From Cellulosimicrobium composti (GTDB lineage Bacteria; Actinomycetota; Actinomycetes; Actinomycetales; Cellulomonadaceae): a stretch of DNA of 46,382 nt. The stretch lies in contig NZ_WMKA01000020.1 in NCBI RefSeq assembly GCF_009711085.1, positions 1 through 46,382 of the forward strand, read 5' to 3'. Both the position numbers and the translations under genes were made by a program. Below, in pieces: positions 22,400 to 30,593 of the stretch. Positions within the stretch are counted from its first letter, which is position 1. Every line of letters starts with the position of its first letter. Under the pieces are notes generated by a model. That model had not been told where the DNA came from, did not search any database, and was given only the letters and a program-made list of their open reading frames with translations.

Positions 22400-23647
22400 A
22401 TGAGCACCACCAGCACGACGCGTGGTGCGCGCACGCGCACCGTGGACGGCAGCCCGGCACCAGCACCGGTGGTGGTCCGGCGCGGTCCCTCCGGGGTGCT
22501 CGCCGCGCTGCAGGCGTTCGTGCTGTCCCTCGCGGTCGTCGTCCTGCCGGGCGTCGTGGCCTTCCTCGGCTCGTCGAACGGGACGTCGGAGGGCAGCGGG
22601 TGGGGCCAGTCGGTGACGATCGCCGCGGGCTTCTGGCTGCTCGGCCACGGGGTCCCGCTCGTCGCGAGCGGCACGACCGTCACGCTCGTCCCGCTCGGCC
22701 TCACCGCGCTCGCCCTGTTCTGCTGCTTCGCGTCCGCGCGCCGGTCCGCGTACACCTCGACCGCCGCGTGGGCCGCCGGGACGGCGACGTACGTGCTCGC
22801 GACGCTGGGCGTCGCGCTCCTCGCCGGCTCGACGCCGCCGTGGGGTCTCGGGGTCGCGGTCGCGGGCGGCGCGCTCGTGGGCGGGCTCGGACTCGGGGCG
22901 GGGATCCTCGCACGCCCGGACGCCCCGCTCGTCGGTGACCTCACGCAGCGGCTGGACCGCTGGGTGCCGCCCTCGCTGCGGCTCGGGCTCCGCGGCGGAC
23001 TGCTCGGCACGAGCCTCCTCGCGGGCGTGTCCGCCGTCGTGGTCGGGGCCTGGCTCGTGGCGGGGCGCGCGACGTCCGCGGACATCGTCGCCGGCCTCGT
23101 GCCCGGGACGATCGGGGGGATCGTGCTCGCGGTCGCGCAGCTCGCCGTGCTGCCCAACCTCGTCGCGTGGGCGGGGGCCTGGCTCGTCGGGCCGGGCTTC
23201 GCCGTCGGCGAGGGAAGCACGTTCGCGCCGACAGGCTCTCAGCCCGGCGCGCTGCCCGCGATCCCGCTCCTCGGGGCGCTGCCCGGCGACGACTGGACGA
23301 ACCCCCTGACACCGTGGGTGCCGGCCGTCGTCGTGGCGCTCGGGGTGGTCGCCGGGCTCTTCGTGCAGCGTCGGCTGCGCGACGCCACGGGCACCCACCC
23401 CGACGACGACGTGCCCTGGCTCGACGTGTGCCTCGCCGTCACGGGCACGGCGGTCGGCGCCGGGCTGCTCGCCGGGCTCGTGAGCTGGCTCGCGGGCGGC
23501 GCGGTCGGGCCCGGCCGGCTCGAGGTCGTCGGGGCCGACGCGCTCGTCGTGGGCGCGCTCGCCGCGGCCGAGATCGGCGGCGGCGCCGCGCTCGCGGTGC
23601 TCGCCGCCAGGCTCGACGTCCTCGGGCGACGCCGCACCGAGGACTGA
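22400..23647 (+). CDS. perM: PerM-like cell-division membrane protein (DUF6350)
   Basis: This 415-residue integral membrane protein has about nine or ten helices, an N-terminal cytoplasmic tail of about 30 residues and little soluble sequence. The pattern LAALQAFVLSLAVVVLPGVV, WGQSVTIAAGFWLLGHG and TLVPLGLTALALFCCFASAR fits the DUF6350/PerM group. In Mycobacterium tuberculosis perM (Rv0955) sits between sucCD and purN and supports cell division; the same position here is strong contextual evidence. ATG 22400 is chosen. An earlier frame start at 22360 cannot be excluded, since the Shine-Dalgarno is weak (AGGCACC). The final residues RRRTED are cytoplasmic. Confidence 0.83.
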   Translation: MSTTSTTRGARTRTVDGSPAPAPVVVRRGPSGVLAALQAFVLSLAVVVLPGVVAFLGSSNGTSEGSGWGQSVTIAAGFWLLGHGVPLVASGTTVTLVPLGLTALALFCCFASARRSAYTSTAAWAAGTATYVLATLGVALLAGSTPPWGLGVAVAGGALVGGLGLGAGILARPDAPLVGDLTQRLDRWVPPSLRLGLRGGLLGTSLLAGVSAVVVGAWLVAGRATSADIVAGLVPGTIGGIVLAVAQLAVLPNLVAWAGAWLVGPGFAVGEGSTFAPTGSQPGALPAIPLLGALPGDDWTNPLTPWVPAVVVALGVVAGLFVQRRLRDATGTHPDDDVPWLDVCLAVTGTAVGAGLLAGLVSWLAGGAVGPGRLEVVGADALVVGALAAAEIGGGAALAVLAARLDVLGRRRTED

Positions 23648-23665
23648 GCGAGGGGCGCCCTCGGG

Positions 23666-24271
23666 TCAGGTCGACGTCGGCGCGGGCGCGGGGAACCAGC
23701 GCGCGAGCTTCTCCTCGAGCGCCTGGGTGCGCTCGATGTCGCAGCGCTTCTCCGCGGCGACCGTGATCGCACCGTCGAGGCACTGCTGGTGGGCGAGCGC
23801 GACGTCCCACGTGACGAGCGTCGAGACCATCTGCAGCGCGAGCATCGCCGACAGCCCCACGCCGATGCCGAGCGCCGGGACGAGCGCGCCGCGCACACGC
23901 GCGCGCCACACGGTCAGGAGCGCACGGACGCCCACGACGATCGCGCCGAGCGCGAGCGCGAGGCTCACCGCCTGCCACGGGAACGGCATCGTGCTCACGA
24001 CGATCACGGCGAGCAGGAGCAGGCCGAAGTGCAGGGTGCGCCGCGTCGCCTGCCGGGCGAGCTCAGGGTCCGGCTCCGCGGGTTCCGGTGCGGGCGGGCG
24101 GCGGTCGGCGGGGGAGCCGTGCGGGGGCGGGGGCACGGGGCCGGACGGGCCGTGCCCGGCGCCCGGCGGGACCGGCGGTTCCGGACGCGCGCCGTCGTCC
24201 GGCGGCTGCGGCGGCTCGGGGCGGGGCCGCTGCGGCGCGTCGGGACGGGGCGGTGCGTACGGGTTGCCCAC
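23666..24271 (-). CDS. Pro-rich membrane protein, unknown function
   Basis: This 201-residue protein has an N-terminal half of about 75 residues that is an unusually Pro-rich cytoplasmic tail (MGNPYAPPRPDAPQRPRPEP). Three or four helices follow (FGLLLLAVIVVSTMPF, VSLALALGAIVVGVRALLTV, LVPALGIGVGLSAMLALQMV) and then a soluble C-terminal segment with two Cys (QQCLDGAITVAAEKRCD). The position between perM and purN resembles Rv0953c-Rv0955 context, and Rv0954 is also a Pro-rich membrane protein, but homology is only suggested. The GTG start at 24271 has GAGGAG upstream. It is convergent with perM (18-base gap). Confidence 0.75.
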   Translation of the reverse strand: MGNPYAPPRPDAPQRPRPEPPQPPDDGARPEPPVPPGAGHGPSGPVPPPPHGSPADRRPPAPEPAEPDPELARQATRRTLHFGLLLLAVIVVSTMPFPWQAVSLALALGAIVVGVRALLTVWRARVRGALVPALGIGVGLSAMLALQMVSTLVTWDVALAHQQCLDGAITVAAEKRCDIERTQALEEKLARWFPAPAPTST

Positions 24272-24420
24272 GGGCGGCTCCTCGGTCGGTCGGGCGGCTC
24301 GCGGTACATTCTCCCATCGGACGCCGGGTGCCCGGGAGGGTGCCCGCCCCGTCCCGCCCGACCGGCGCCCCGGCGCCGCACCGACGCCGACCCACCCGAC
24401 CGAAGCCCCGCAGGAGCACC

Positions 24421-25071
24421 GTGCAGACGCCGTCCGGCCACCCCGTCGAGTCCACCTCCGCAGCCCGCGTCGTCGTCCTCGTCTCGGGCGCGGGCAGCAA
24501 CCTCGCGGCCATCCTCGCCGCGCACGACGACGCGGCGTACGGCGCGCGCGTCGTCGGCGTCGTCTCCGACAAGGCCGACGCGGGCGGGCTCGACCTCGCG
24601 CGCCGGGCGGGCGTCGCCGCCGTGACCGTCGCGCCCGGGGACTTCGCCGACCGGGCGGCGTGGAACGAGGCCGTCGCGCAGGCCGTCGACGTCTTCCGGC
24701 CGGACCTCGTCGTCCTCGCCGGGTTCATGCGGATCCTCGGGCCCGCGTTCGTCGGGCGCTTCGCGGGCCGCACCATCAACACCCACCCGGCGCTCCTGCC
24801 GTCGTTCCCGGGCGCGCACGGGGTCCGTGACGCCCTCGCGTACGGGGTGCGCGTCACCGGGTGCACCGTGCACGTGGTCGACGACGGCGTGGACACCGGC
24901 CCGATCGTCGCCCAGGTCGCGGTCCCGGTCGAGGACGGCGACGACGAGGAGTCGCTGCACGAGCGCATCAAGGTCGCCGAGCGGGCCCTGCTCGTCGAGA
25001 CCGTCGGCCGCGTCGCACGCGAGGGCATGCGCATCGAGGGTCGTCGCGTCGTGCTCGGCGGGGCGTCCTGA
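24421..25071 (+). CDS. purN: Phosphoribosylglycinamide formyltransferase
   Basis: This 216-residue GAR transformylase transfers the formyl group of 10-formyl-THF to GAR in purine synthesis. Motifs: the GAR-phosphate site RVVVLVSGAGSNLAAIL, the catalytic Asn/His segment INTHPALLPSFPGAHG, and the catalytic Asp in TVHVVDDGVDTGPIVAQ. GTG 24421 has AGGAG 6 bases upstream and yields the usual length plus a short N-terminal tail. purN-purH neighbourhood is conserved in actinobacteria; here an ArsR/MFS divergon separates them. The 149-bp gap before it (24272-24420) contains a TACATT -10-like element at 24305-24310. Confidence 0.97.
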   Translation: MQTPSGHPVESTSAARVVVLVSGAGSNLAAILAAHDDAAYGARVVGVVSDKADAGGLDLARRAGVAAVTVAPGDFADRAAWNEAVAQAVDVFRPDLVVLAGFMRILGPAFVGRFAGRTINTHPALLPSFPGAHGVRDALAYGVRVTGCTVHVVDDGVDTGPIVAQVAVPVEDGDDEESLHERIKVAERALLVETVGRVAREGMRIEGRRVVLGGAS

Positions 25072-25081
25072 CCGACTGAGG

Positions 25082-25138
25082 TCGGCACGTCCGTCCGAGA
25101 TCGGCACGTCCGTCCGAGATCGGCACGTCCGTCCGTGA
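25082..25138. repeat. 19-bp tandem repeat (three copies) after purN
   Basis: The unit TCGGCACGTCCGTCCGAGA starts at 25082, 25101 and 25120; the third copy has one change (GTGA). It is followed by inverted GCCGATCT words at 25154 and 25173 that can pair with the GATCGGC junctions. It lies between the convergent purN and ArsR genes and may act as a multi-stem terminator. Confidence 0.75.
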
Positions 25139-25179
25139 TCGGCGGTCCGGGCTGCCGATCTCGCGAGGAAGCGCCGATC

Positions 25180-25740
25180 TCACCGCTCGGCGGGCGGGCC
25201 GGCGTCGCGCGGCGCGAGCACCGCGAGGAGCTGGTAGGTCTCGCGCGGCGCGTCGGGGCTCGCGCGACCCTCGTCGACCGAGCGCGCGGACCAACGCTCG
25301 ACGAGCTCCTCGATCTCTCGCGTCATCGCCGACGCCTGGTCGGGCGTGAGCACGAGCGCGCTCAGCGCGAAGATGCGGTCCTCCCGGGGGGCGGTCCCGC
25401 TCCCGCGGCGCAGCGTCTCCTCGACCCAGGCGAGCGCGGGGCGCACGACCTGGCGCACGGCGTCCGGCGTGCCGGGCTCGACCGTGTAGCTCTCCGCGAC
25501 GTTCTTCCAGACGCGGTCCCGCCGGTCCCGGGCGTGCTCGGGGGCCTCGACGATCATCCCCGCCCGGGCGAGGACCCGGAGGTGGAAGCTCACCGAGTTC
25601 GCGGGCTCCCCGATGGCCCGGGCGAGGTCCGCGGCGCGCGCGTGCCCGAGGACGGCGAGCTCCATGAGGATCCGCTGGCGCATGGGGTGCGCGATCGCGC
25701 GCAGCGCCGCGGGGTCCTGGACGCGGAAGGTGTCGAGCAC
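25180..25740 (-). CDS. ArsR-like winged-helix regulator
   Basis: This 186-residue regulator has an ArsR/HTH_20 winged helix at its N-terminus: DPAALRAIAHPMRQRILMEL, HARAADLARAIGEPANSVSFHLRVLARAGMI (recognition helix in NSVSFHLR). The C-terminal half (WVEETLRRGSG, LVLTPDQASAMTREIEELVERW) is helical and probably senses a ligand or dimerises. The GTG start at 25740 is preceded by TAGCCT (complement of 25747-25752) 6 bases upstream, suggesting a leaderless mRNA. Divergent from an MFS exporter, with phased TTGCGCAA boxes between them, it probably represses that exporter. Confidence 0.9.
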   Translation of the reverse strand: MLDTFRVQDPAALRAIAHPMRQRILMELAVLGHARAADLARAIGEPANSVSFHLRVLARAGMIVEAPEHARDRRDRVWKNVAESYTVEPGTPDAVRQVVRPALAWVEETLRRGSGTAPREDRIFALSALVLTPDQASAMTREIEELVERWSARSVDEGRASPDAPRETYQLLAVLAPRDAGPPAER

Positions 25741-25790
25741 AGGGCGAGGCTAGCAACGCGAGCGGCGCGCGAGGCATGTGCACACCCGAC

Positions 25791-25834
25791 GTTGCGCAAT
25801 GGAGATTGCGCAACGTGAGTTGCGCATGTACGTT
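25791..25834. promoter_or_regulatory. Phased TTGCGCAA operator array over the MFS promoter
   Basis: TTGCGCAA occurs at 25792-25799 and 25806-25813, and TTGCGCAT at 25820-25827: exactly 14 bp apart. The first two form the larger dyad GTTGCGCAAT-N4-ATTGCGCAAC (25791-25814). Box 2 supplies a -35-like TTGCGC (25806-25811), and TACGTT (25829-25834) with a 17-bp spacer is a -10 ending 6 bases before the MFS ATG. Confidence 0.78.
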
Positions 25835-25840
25835 GCCGCC

Positions 25841-27241
25841 ATGTCCACCCCGCCCTCCGCCGAGAGCCGTCCGTCCCTCGCGTCGCCACCGGCGCCCGAC
25901 GCCTCTGGCGACCTCGACCCCGGCACGGGCGCCCCGCCGTCGCTCCTGCGCAACCGGTCGTACCTGCTGCTCATGACCGGGCTGACCGCGGAGTCCCTCG
26001 GAGCCGGGGTGGCGCTGTTCGCCGTGCCCCTCGTGGCGTACGGCCTCACCGGGTCCGTCGTCCAGGCCGGGGTGGTGGCCGCCGTCGGGCAGGTGGGCGC
26101 GCTCCTGGCCACGTTGCCCGCCGGCGTCGTCGCGGACCGCGTGGACCGCCGCCGCCTCGTCGTGGCCGCGGCGACCGTCGGGGCGCTGCTCTGGACGACC
26201 GTCGCGGTGGCCGCCGGCACCGGGTCGCTCTCCGCGTGGCACCTCGCCGCCGTCCTGTTCGGAGCCTCGGTCGTCGGCGCGCTCGTGGACCCGGCGACGA
26301 GCGGCGCGTTCCGCTCGGTGGTCCCGGTGCCGCAGCTCCCGACGGCGCTCGCGGCCGTCCAGGGGAGGGACGCGGTGGCGAGCCTGCTCGCCGGACCGAT
26401 CGGCGGGGCGCTCTACGCCGTCGCGCACGCCGTCCCGCTCGCCGGGGCCGCGATCGGGCACGCGGCGACCGCGGTGTGCACGTGGCTCGTGCGCGAGCCG
26501 CTCAACGGCGACGTCGCGGCGGCGCGCACCACCCGGCCCGTCGCGGCGCTGCGCGAAGGGCTGCGCTTCGTGTGGTCCGTGCCGCTGTTCCGCGCGCTGC
26601 TCGGCCTGTTCGTCGTCATCAACGTCGCGTTCGGCGGACTCATGGTCGGCATCAACCTCGAGCTCGTGCGCACGGGGACGGCCCCGCTGCTCATCGGCCT
26701 CGTCGATCTCGCGGTCGGCGTGGGCGTGCTCGTCGGGGCGGTGCTCGCGCCGCGGCTCGTCGCGAGGGTGCGCGCCGGGCTGCTCGTCGTCGCGGCCCTC
26801 GGCGTGCTCGCCGCGGGGGCCGTCGTCATGGCCGTCCTGGAGTCGTACGCCGCCTACCTCGCGGTGCTGCCGATCGCCCTCCTGCTCGTCCCGGCGGTGA
26901 ACGCGGGCCTGTCCGGGTACGCCGCGGCCGTCACGCCGCCGCAGCTCCAGGGCCGGCTCTCGTCCGTGCTCGGGCTCACCGGCCTCGCGGCGGGCCCGCT
27001 CGTCCCGCTGGTCGGCAGCGGACTCCTCGACCGGTGCGGTCTCGGGACCGCGCTCGCGGTGCTCGCGGGGCTCCTCGTGGTCACCGTCGCGGTCGTCAGC
27101 ACGGTCCGGCCACTCTGGCGGGTCGGCACGCCCGACACCTGGGCCGACGACGCCGTCGCCCTCGCCGCGTCGGGCGCGGTGCCGGGAGCCACGGCGGGCG
27201 TCGCGCCGGACGAGCCCGGGTCGTCGGGGCCGGGCCGCTAG
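25841..27241 (+). CDS. MFS transporter (efflux type)
   Basis: This 466-residue protein has 12 predicted membrane helices, an N-terminal tail of about 40 residues and a short C-terminal tail. The loop 2-3 motif [19 protein letters not shown] is the MFS signature (motif A variant). [21 protein letters not shown] and [27 protein letters not shown] resemble the macrolide/antibiotic-type exporters of the MefA/enterobactin-exporter class. ATG 25841 is chosen; the frame extends to 25778 across the operator boxes and is rejected. It is paired with the divergent ArsR regulator; the substrate is unknown. Confidence 0.9.
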   Translation: MSTPPSAESRPSLASPPAPDASGDLDPGTGAPPSLLRNRSYLLLMTGLTAESLGAGVALFAVPLVAYGLTGSVVQAGVVAAVGQVGALLATLPAGVVADRVDRRRLVVAAATVGALLWTTVAVAAGTGSLSAWHLAAVLFGASVVGALVDPATSGAFRSVVPVPQLPTALAAVQGRDAVASLLAGPIGGALYAVAHAVPLAGAAIGHAATAVCTWLVREPLNGDVAAARTTRPVAALREGLRFVWSVPLFRALLGLFVVINVAFGGLMVGINLELVRTGTAPLLIGLVDLAVGVGVLVGAVLAPRLVARVRAGLLVVAALGVLAAGAVVMAVLESYAAYLAVLPIALLLVPAVNAGLSGYAAAVTPPQLQGRLSSVLGLTGLAAGPLVPLVGSGLLDRCGLGTALAVLAGLLVVTVAVVSTVRPLWRVGTPDTWADDAVALAASGAVPGATAGVAPDEPGSSGPGR

Positions 27242-27249
27242 ACTGGGCG

Positions 27250-27330
27250 GCGGCCGCGACTGGCGAGGGTGGGAACGACCACCGGGGAGCGGCCGGATCT
27301 ACCTGCTGGTGCGTCGACCGCCTGGGCGCC
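27250..27330 (+). ncRNA. ZTP (pfl) riboswitch in the purH leader
   Basis: The leader shows the pfl/ZTP consensus. The P1 arms CGGCCGC (27251-27257) and GCGGCCG (27289-27295) enclose GACTGGC, a GGTGG...CCACC stem (27268-27282) and the CGGGGAGC segment. The distal conserved CCGCCTGGGC (27318-27327) provides the pseudoknot side. ZTP riboswitches sense the purine intermediate ZMP/ZTP and typically precede purH. Downstream, CTGGGT (27330-27335) can pair with ACCCAG (27377-27382) next to the GAGGAG Shine-Dalgarno, and a GCGACGG/CCGTCGC hairpin lies at 27346-27365, suggesting translational control (inference). Confidence 0.87.
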
Positions 27331-27395
27331 TGGGTTCTGCCACTCGCGACGGTCAGGTCCGTCGCAGCGACCGCGACCCAGAGGAGCCCCTCGTC

Positions 27396-29069
27396 ATGTC
27401 CCATCCCGCGCCCTCCGCCCCCGACGTCCAGCTCGCCGACGACGCGCAGCGGCCCGTGCGCCGCGCGCTCCTCAGCGTCTACGACAAGACCGGCCTCGTC
27501 GAGCTCGCGACGGCGCTCCACGCCGCGGGCGTCGAGCTCGTCTCCACCGGCTCGACCGCCGCCACCATCGCGGGCGCGGGTGTCCCCGTGACCAAGGTCG
27601 AGGACCTCACCGGGTTCCCCGAGTGCCTCGAGGGCCGCGTCAAGACGCTGCACCCGCGCGTGCACGCCGGGATCCTCGCGGACTCGCGCAAGGCGGACCA
27701 CCTCGCGCAGCTCGACGAGCTCGGCATCGCGCCGTTCGAGCTCGTCGTGGTCAACCTCTACCCGTTCGCGGCCACCGTCGCCTCGGGCGCGGGGCCGGAC
27801 GAGGTCGTCGAGCAGATCGACATCGGCGGGCCCTCGATGGTCCGCGCCGCGGCCAAGAACCACCCGAGCGTCGCCGTCGTCGTGGACCCCGCGCGGTACG
27901 GCGACGTCGTCGCGGCCGTGCAGGCCGGCGGCTTCACCTACGCGCAGCGCAAGGCGCTCGCCGCCGCGGCGTTCGTCCACACCGCGACCTACGACGTCGC
28001 GGTCGCGTCGTGGATGGGCAGCGTCGTCGCGCCCACCGACGCCGTCGAGACCGACGGCGGGACCGTCAGCACGGGTTTCCCCGCCTGGATCGGCGCCACG
28101 TGGGACCGTGCCGACGTGCTGCGCTACGGCGAGAACCCGCACCAGCGTGCCGCGCTCTACACGGCCGGCCACGGCGCGACCGGTCTCGCCCAGGCGACGC
28201 AGCTCCACGGCAAGGCCATGAGCTACAACAACTACGTGGACGCCGACGCCGCGTGGCGCGCCGCGCACGACCACGACGAGCCCGCCGTCGCGATCATCAA
28301 GCACGCCAACCCGTGCGGCATCGCCGTCGGCGCCGACGTCGCCGAGGCCCACGCGCGCGCCCACGCGACCGATCCCGTCTCCGCGTACGGCGGCGTGATC
28401 GCCGCGAACCGCGTGGTGACCAGGGCGGCCGCCGAGCAGATCGCGCCCGTGTTCACCGAGGTCGTCGTCGCGCCCGGGTTCGAGCCCGACGCGCTCGAGG
28501 TGCTGCAGGCCAAGAAGAACATCCGCCTCCTCGTCGTCGACGCGCCGCCGACGGCCGCCGTCGAGACGCGCCCCGTCAGCGGCGGACTCCTCGTGCAGAG
28601 CGCCGACCGGGTCGACGCCGTCGTGACCGACGCCGACGGCACCGTCACCGGCGGCGACGCACCTGAGCACTGGACGCTCGTCACGGGCGACGCCGCGGAC
28701 GATGCGACCCTCGCCGACCTCGCGTTCGCCTGGCGCGCGATCCGCGCCGCGAAGTCCAACGCGATCCTGCTCGCGCGCGACGGCGCGGCCGTCGGCGTCG
28801 GCATGGGCCAGGTCAACCGGGTCGACTCGTGCCGCCTCGCGGTCGAGCGCGCCAACACCCTCGCCGACGGCGAGGAGCGCGCCCGCGGCGCCGTCGCGGC
28901 GTCCGACGCGTTCTTCCCGTTCGCGGACGGCCTGCAGATCCTGCTCGACGCCGGCGTGCGCGCCGTCGTCGCGCCGGGAGGCTCCATCCGTGACGCCGAG
29001 GTGATCGAGGCCGCGCGGGCGGCGGGCGTGACGATGTACTTCACGGGAACGCGCCACTTCGCGCACTGA
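27396..29069 (+). CDS. purH: Bifunctional AICAR transformylase / IMP cyclohydrolase
   Basis: This 557-residue PurH does the last two steps of IMP synthesis. The N-terminal IMP cyclohydrolase (MGS-like) runs [51 protein letters not shown] and [16 protein letters not shown]. The C-terminal AICAR transformylase shows [51 protein letters not shown], and [28 protein letters not shown]. The ATG at 27396 follows GAGGAG. Expression is probably induced by ZMP/ZTP via the riboswitch. 10-formyl-THF links it to purN and to folD, which is not in the window. Confidence 0.98.
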   Translation: MSHPAPSAPDVQLADDAQRPVRRALLSVYDKTGLVELATALHAAGVELVSTGSTAATIAGAGVPVTKVEDLTGFPECLEGRVKTLHPRVHAGILADSRKADHLAQLDELGIAPFELVVVNLYPFAATVASGAGPDEVVEQIDIGGPSMVRAAAKNHPSVAVVVDPARYGDVVAAVQAGGFTYAQRKALAAAAFVHTATYDVAVASWMGSVVAPTDAVETDGGTVSTGFPAWIGATWDRADVLRYGENPHQRAALYTAGHGATGLAQATQLHGKAMSYNNYVDADAAWRAAHDHDEPAVAIIKHANPCGIAVGADVAEAHARAHATDPVSAYGGVIAANRVVTRAAAEQIAPVFTEVVVAPGFEPDALEVLQAKKNIRLLVVDAPPTAAVETRPVSGGLLVQSADRVDAVVTDADGTVTGGDAPEHWTLVTGDAADDATLADLAFAWRAIRAAKSNAILLARDGAAVGVGMGQVNRVDSCRLAVERANTLADGEERARGAVAASDAFFPFADGLQILLDAGVRAVVAPGGSIRDAEVIEAARAAGVTMYFTGTRHFAH

Positions 29070-29071
29070 CG

Positions 29072-29131
29072 GCCGAGCATGTCGTTGCGGCACGTCACCC
29101 GCCCGGGACGCGCCGTAACGACATGTTCGGC
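29072..29131. terminator. Long inverted repeat between purH and the FAD reductase
   Basis: A 20-bp stem: left arm 29072-29091 (starting GCCGAGCATGTCGTT) and right arm 29112-29131 (starting GCCGTAACGACATG), with two G-T wobble positions and a 20-base loop. It sits 3 bases after the purH stop, between convergent genes, and probably terminates both. Its GCCGAGCATG arm recurs in the hairpin at 45730-45793. Confidence 0.72.
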
Positions 29132-29156
29132 GGTGGTGGGGTCGGCGGCCGGTCGG

Positions 29157-30539
29157 TCAGCGCAGGGCGTCGCGCAGGCGCCGGGTCGGGTCGAGCGCGA
29201 CGTCGAGGTCGACGCGCAGGTGGCCCGTGCGGTTCATCGCCTTGCGGACGGGGCCGACGTCGCGCGGCGAGTCGACGAGGAGCACCGCCCGGACCTCGGC
29301 GACCCGGCCGCCCGGCGCGGGCTCCGCCGTCGGGCCGGACGCCGGGTCCGTGCCCGCCACCGGGCCGTCGCCGAGCGAGCCCCGGGGGACGTAGAACGCG
29401 GCCCAGCCGTCGTGGCCCGACGTCCCACCCGCGGGGTCGCCGCGCAGGAGCACCTCGTCGTCCTCTGCGGGCACGCCGAAGAGCGCGAGGTCGTGGCCGA
29501 GCTGCTGCGAGAACACGTACGGCGCGTGGCCCGGGCCCTCGGGCGCCGCGCCGAGCATCGCGGCCACGGTCGCGTCCGGGTCGTGGAGGGCGGCCGACCA
29601 GTGGCCGCCCGGCACGGCGCCGAGCACCGGGTGCTCGCGCGTCGCGCAGTCGCCGACGGCCCACAGTCCGGGAAGGCCGCGGACCGCCCCCGACGCGTCC
29701 ACGGGCACGCTGCCGCGCGCGTCGCGCGGGACCTGGCCGTCGAGCCAGTCCGTCGCGGGCCGCGCGCCGACCGCGGCCAGCACGACGTCCGCAGCGAGCT
29801 CGCGCCCGTCGGCGAGCCGGACGCCGTCGGGCCGGACCTCGGCCACGAGCGCACCGGTCACGAGCTCCGCGCCCGCCGCCGCGTACCAGGGCGCGAGGTG
29901 CGCGCCGACGACCGGGCCGAGCTGGCGACGCAGCGGCGTCGGCGCGGCCTCGACGACCGTCACGCGGGCGCCCGCCCCGGCAGCCACCCCGGCGATCTCG
30001 GCGCCGATCCACCCCGCGCCGACCACGACCAGCCGCAGCCCCGGGCGCAGCGCGCCGCGCAGGGCCTCGGCGTCGTCGACCGTGTGGAGGAGGCGCGCGC
30101 CGTCCCACCCGCCGGGCAGGAGCGGTGTCGAGCCGACCGCGAGCACGACGTGGTCGGCGGCGACGCGCTCACCCGCCCGGGTCGTGACCTCCCACGGCGC
30201 CCGCCCGGCCGCGTCGTGCCGCTCGACCCGCACCGCCGGGTCGGCGAGGCGCACGTCGTCCGCGAGGGCCTCGACGTCGACGCCGAGGTCCTCCGCGAGC
30301 CACGCCGGGCTCGGGCGGCTCAGGAGCTCCTTCGACAGCGGCGGGCGGTCGTACGGGGGCACGCCCTCGGCGCCCAGCAGCGTGACCCGGCCCGCGTAGC
30401 CCTGGCGGCGCAGCGCGCCGACCGTCTGCGCGCCGGCGAGGCCGGCCCCGACCACGACGACGGACGACGACGGGCCCAGGGACGGCGCGGACGGGGCCGA
30501 GAGCCGGGGTGCGGGAAGGGCATGCTCGACGGACGCCAT
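29157..30539 (-). CDS. FAD-dependent NAD(P)H oxidoreductase (ferredoxin-reductase type)
   Basis: This 460-residue flavoprotein resembles rhodocoxin/putidaredoxin reductases. It has an FAD-binding GxGxxG (VVVVGAGLAGAQTVGALRRQ), YDRPPLSKELLS, an NAD(P)-binding loop (LRLVVVGAGWIGAEIAGVAA) and the second FAD motif GLWAVGDCATRE. The C-terminal reductase-type domain (YVFSQQLGHDLALFG) has a Pro/Gly insert of about 35 residues (GTSGHDGW to GPTAEPAPGGR). The expected role is electron transfer from NAD(P)H to a ferredoxin; no partner ferredoxin or P450 lies nearby. It occupies the place between purH and the DUF3017 gene where folD is often found in actinobacteria. ATG at 30539; no strong Shine-Dalgarno. 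Confidence 0.88.
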   Translation of the reverse strand: MASVEHALPAPRLSAPSAPSLGPSSSVVVVGAGLAGAQTVGALRRQGYAGRVTLLGAEGVPPYDRPPLSKELLSRPSPAWLAEDLGVDVEALADDVRLADPAVRVERHDAAGRAPWEVTTRAGERVAADHVVLAVGSTPLLPGGWDGARLLHTVDDAEALRGALRPGLRLVVVGAGWIGAEIAGVAAGAGARVTVVEAAPTPLRRQLGPVVGAHLAPWYAAAGAELVTGALVAEVRPDGVRLADGRELAADVVLAAVGARPATDWLDGQVPRDARGSVPVDASGAVRGLPGLWAVGDCATREHPVLGAVPGGHWSAALHDPDATVAAMLGAAPEGPGHAPYVFSQQLGHDLALFGVPAEDDEVLLRGDPAGGTSGHDGWAAFYVPRGSLGDGPVAGTDPASGPTAEPAPGGRVAEVRAVLLVDSPRDVGPVRKAMNRTGHLRVDLDVALDPTRRLRDALR

Positions 30540-30593
30540 GCACGTCACGCTAGGCCACGACGGTAGGCTTCCGGGCGTGGAAGGTGCAGCAGC

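Noticed and set aside
25778-25840. Upstream extension of the MFS protein starting MHTRRCAMEI
   Set aside because: It would translate through the TTGCGCAA operator boxes and the -10; the ATG at 25841 fits the promoter and the protein family.
27242-27395. The purH leader as a short coding sequence
   Set aside because: The conserved ZTP riboswitch structure explains the sequence, and frames across it are non-conserved.
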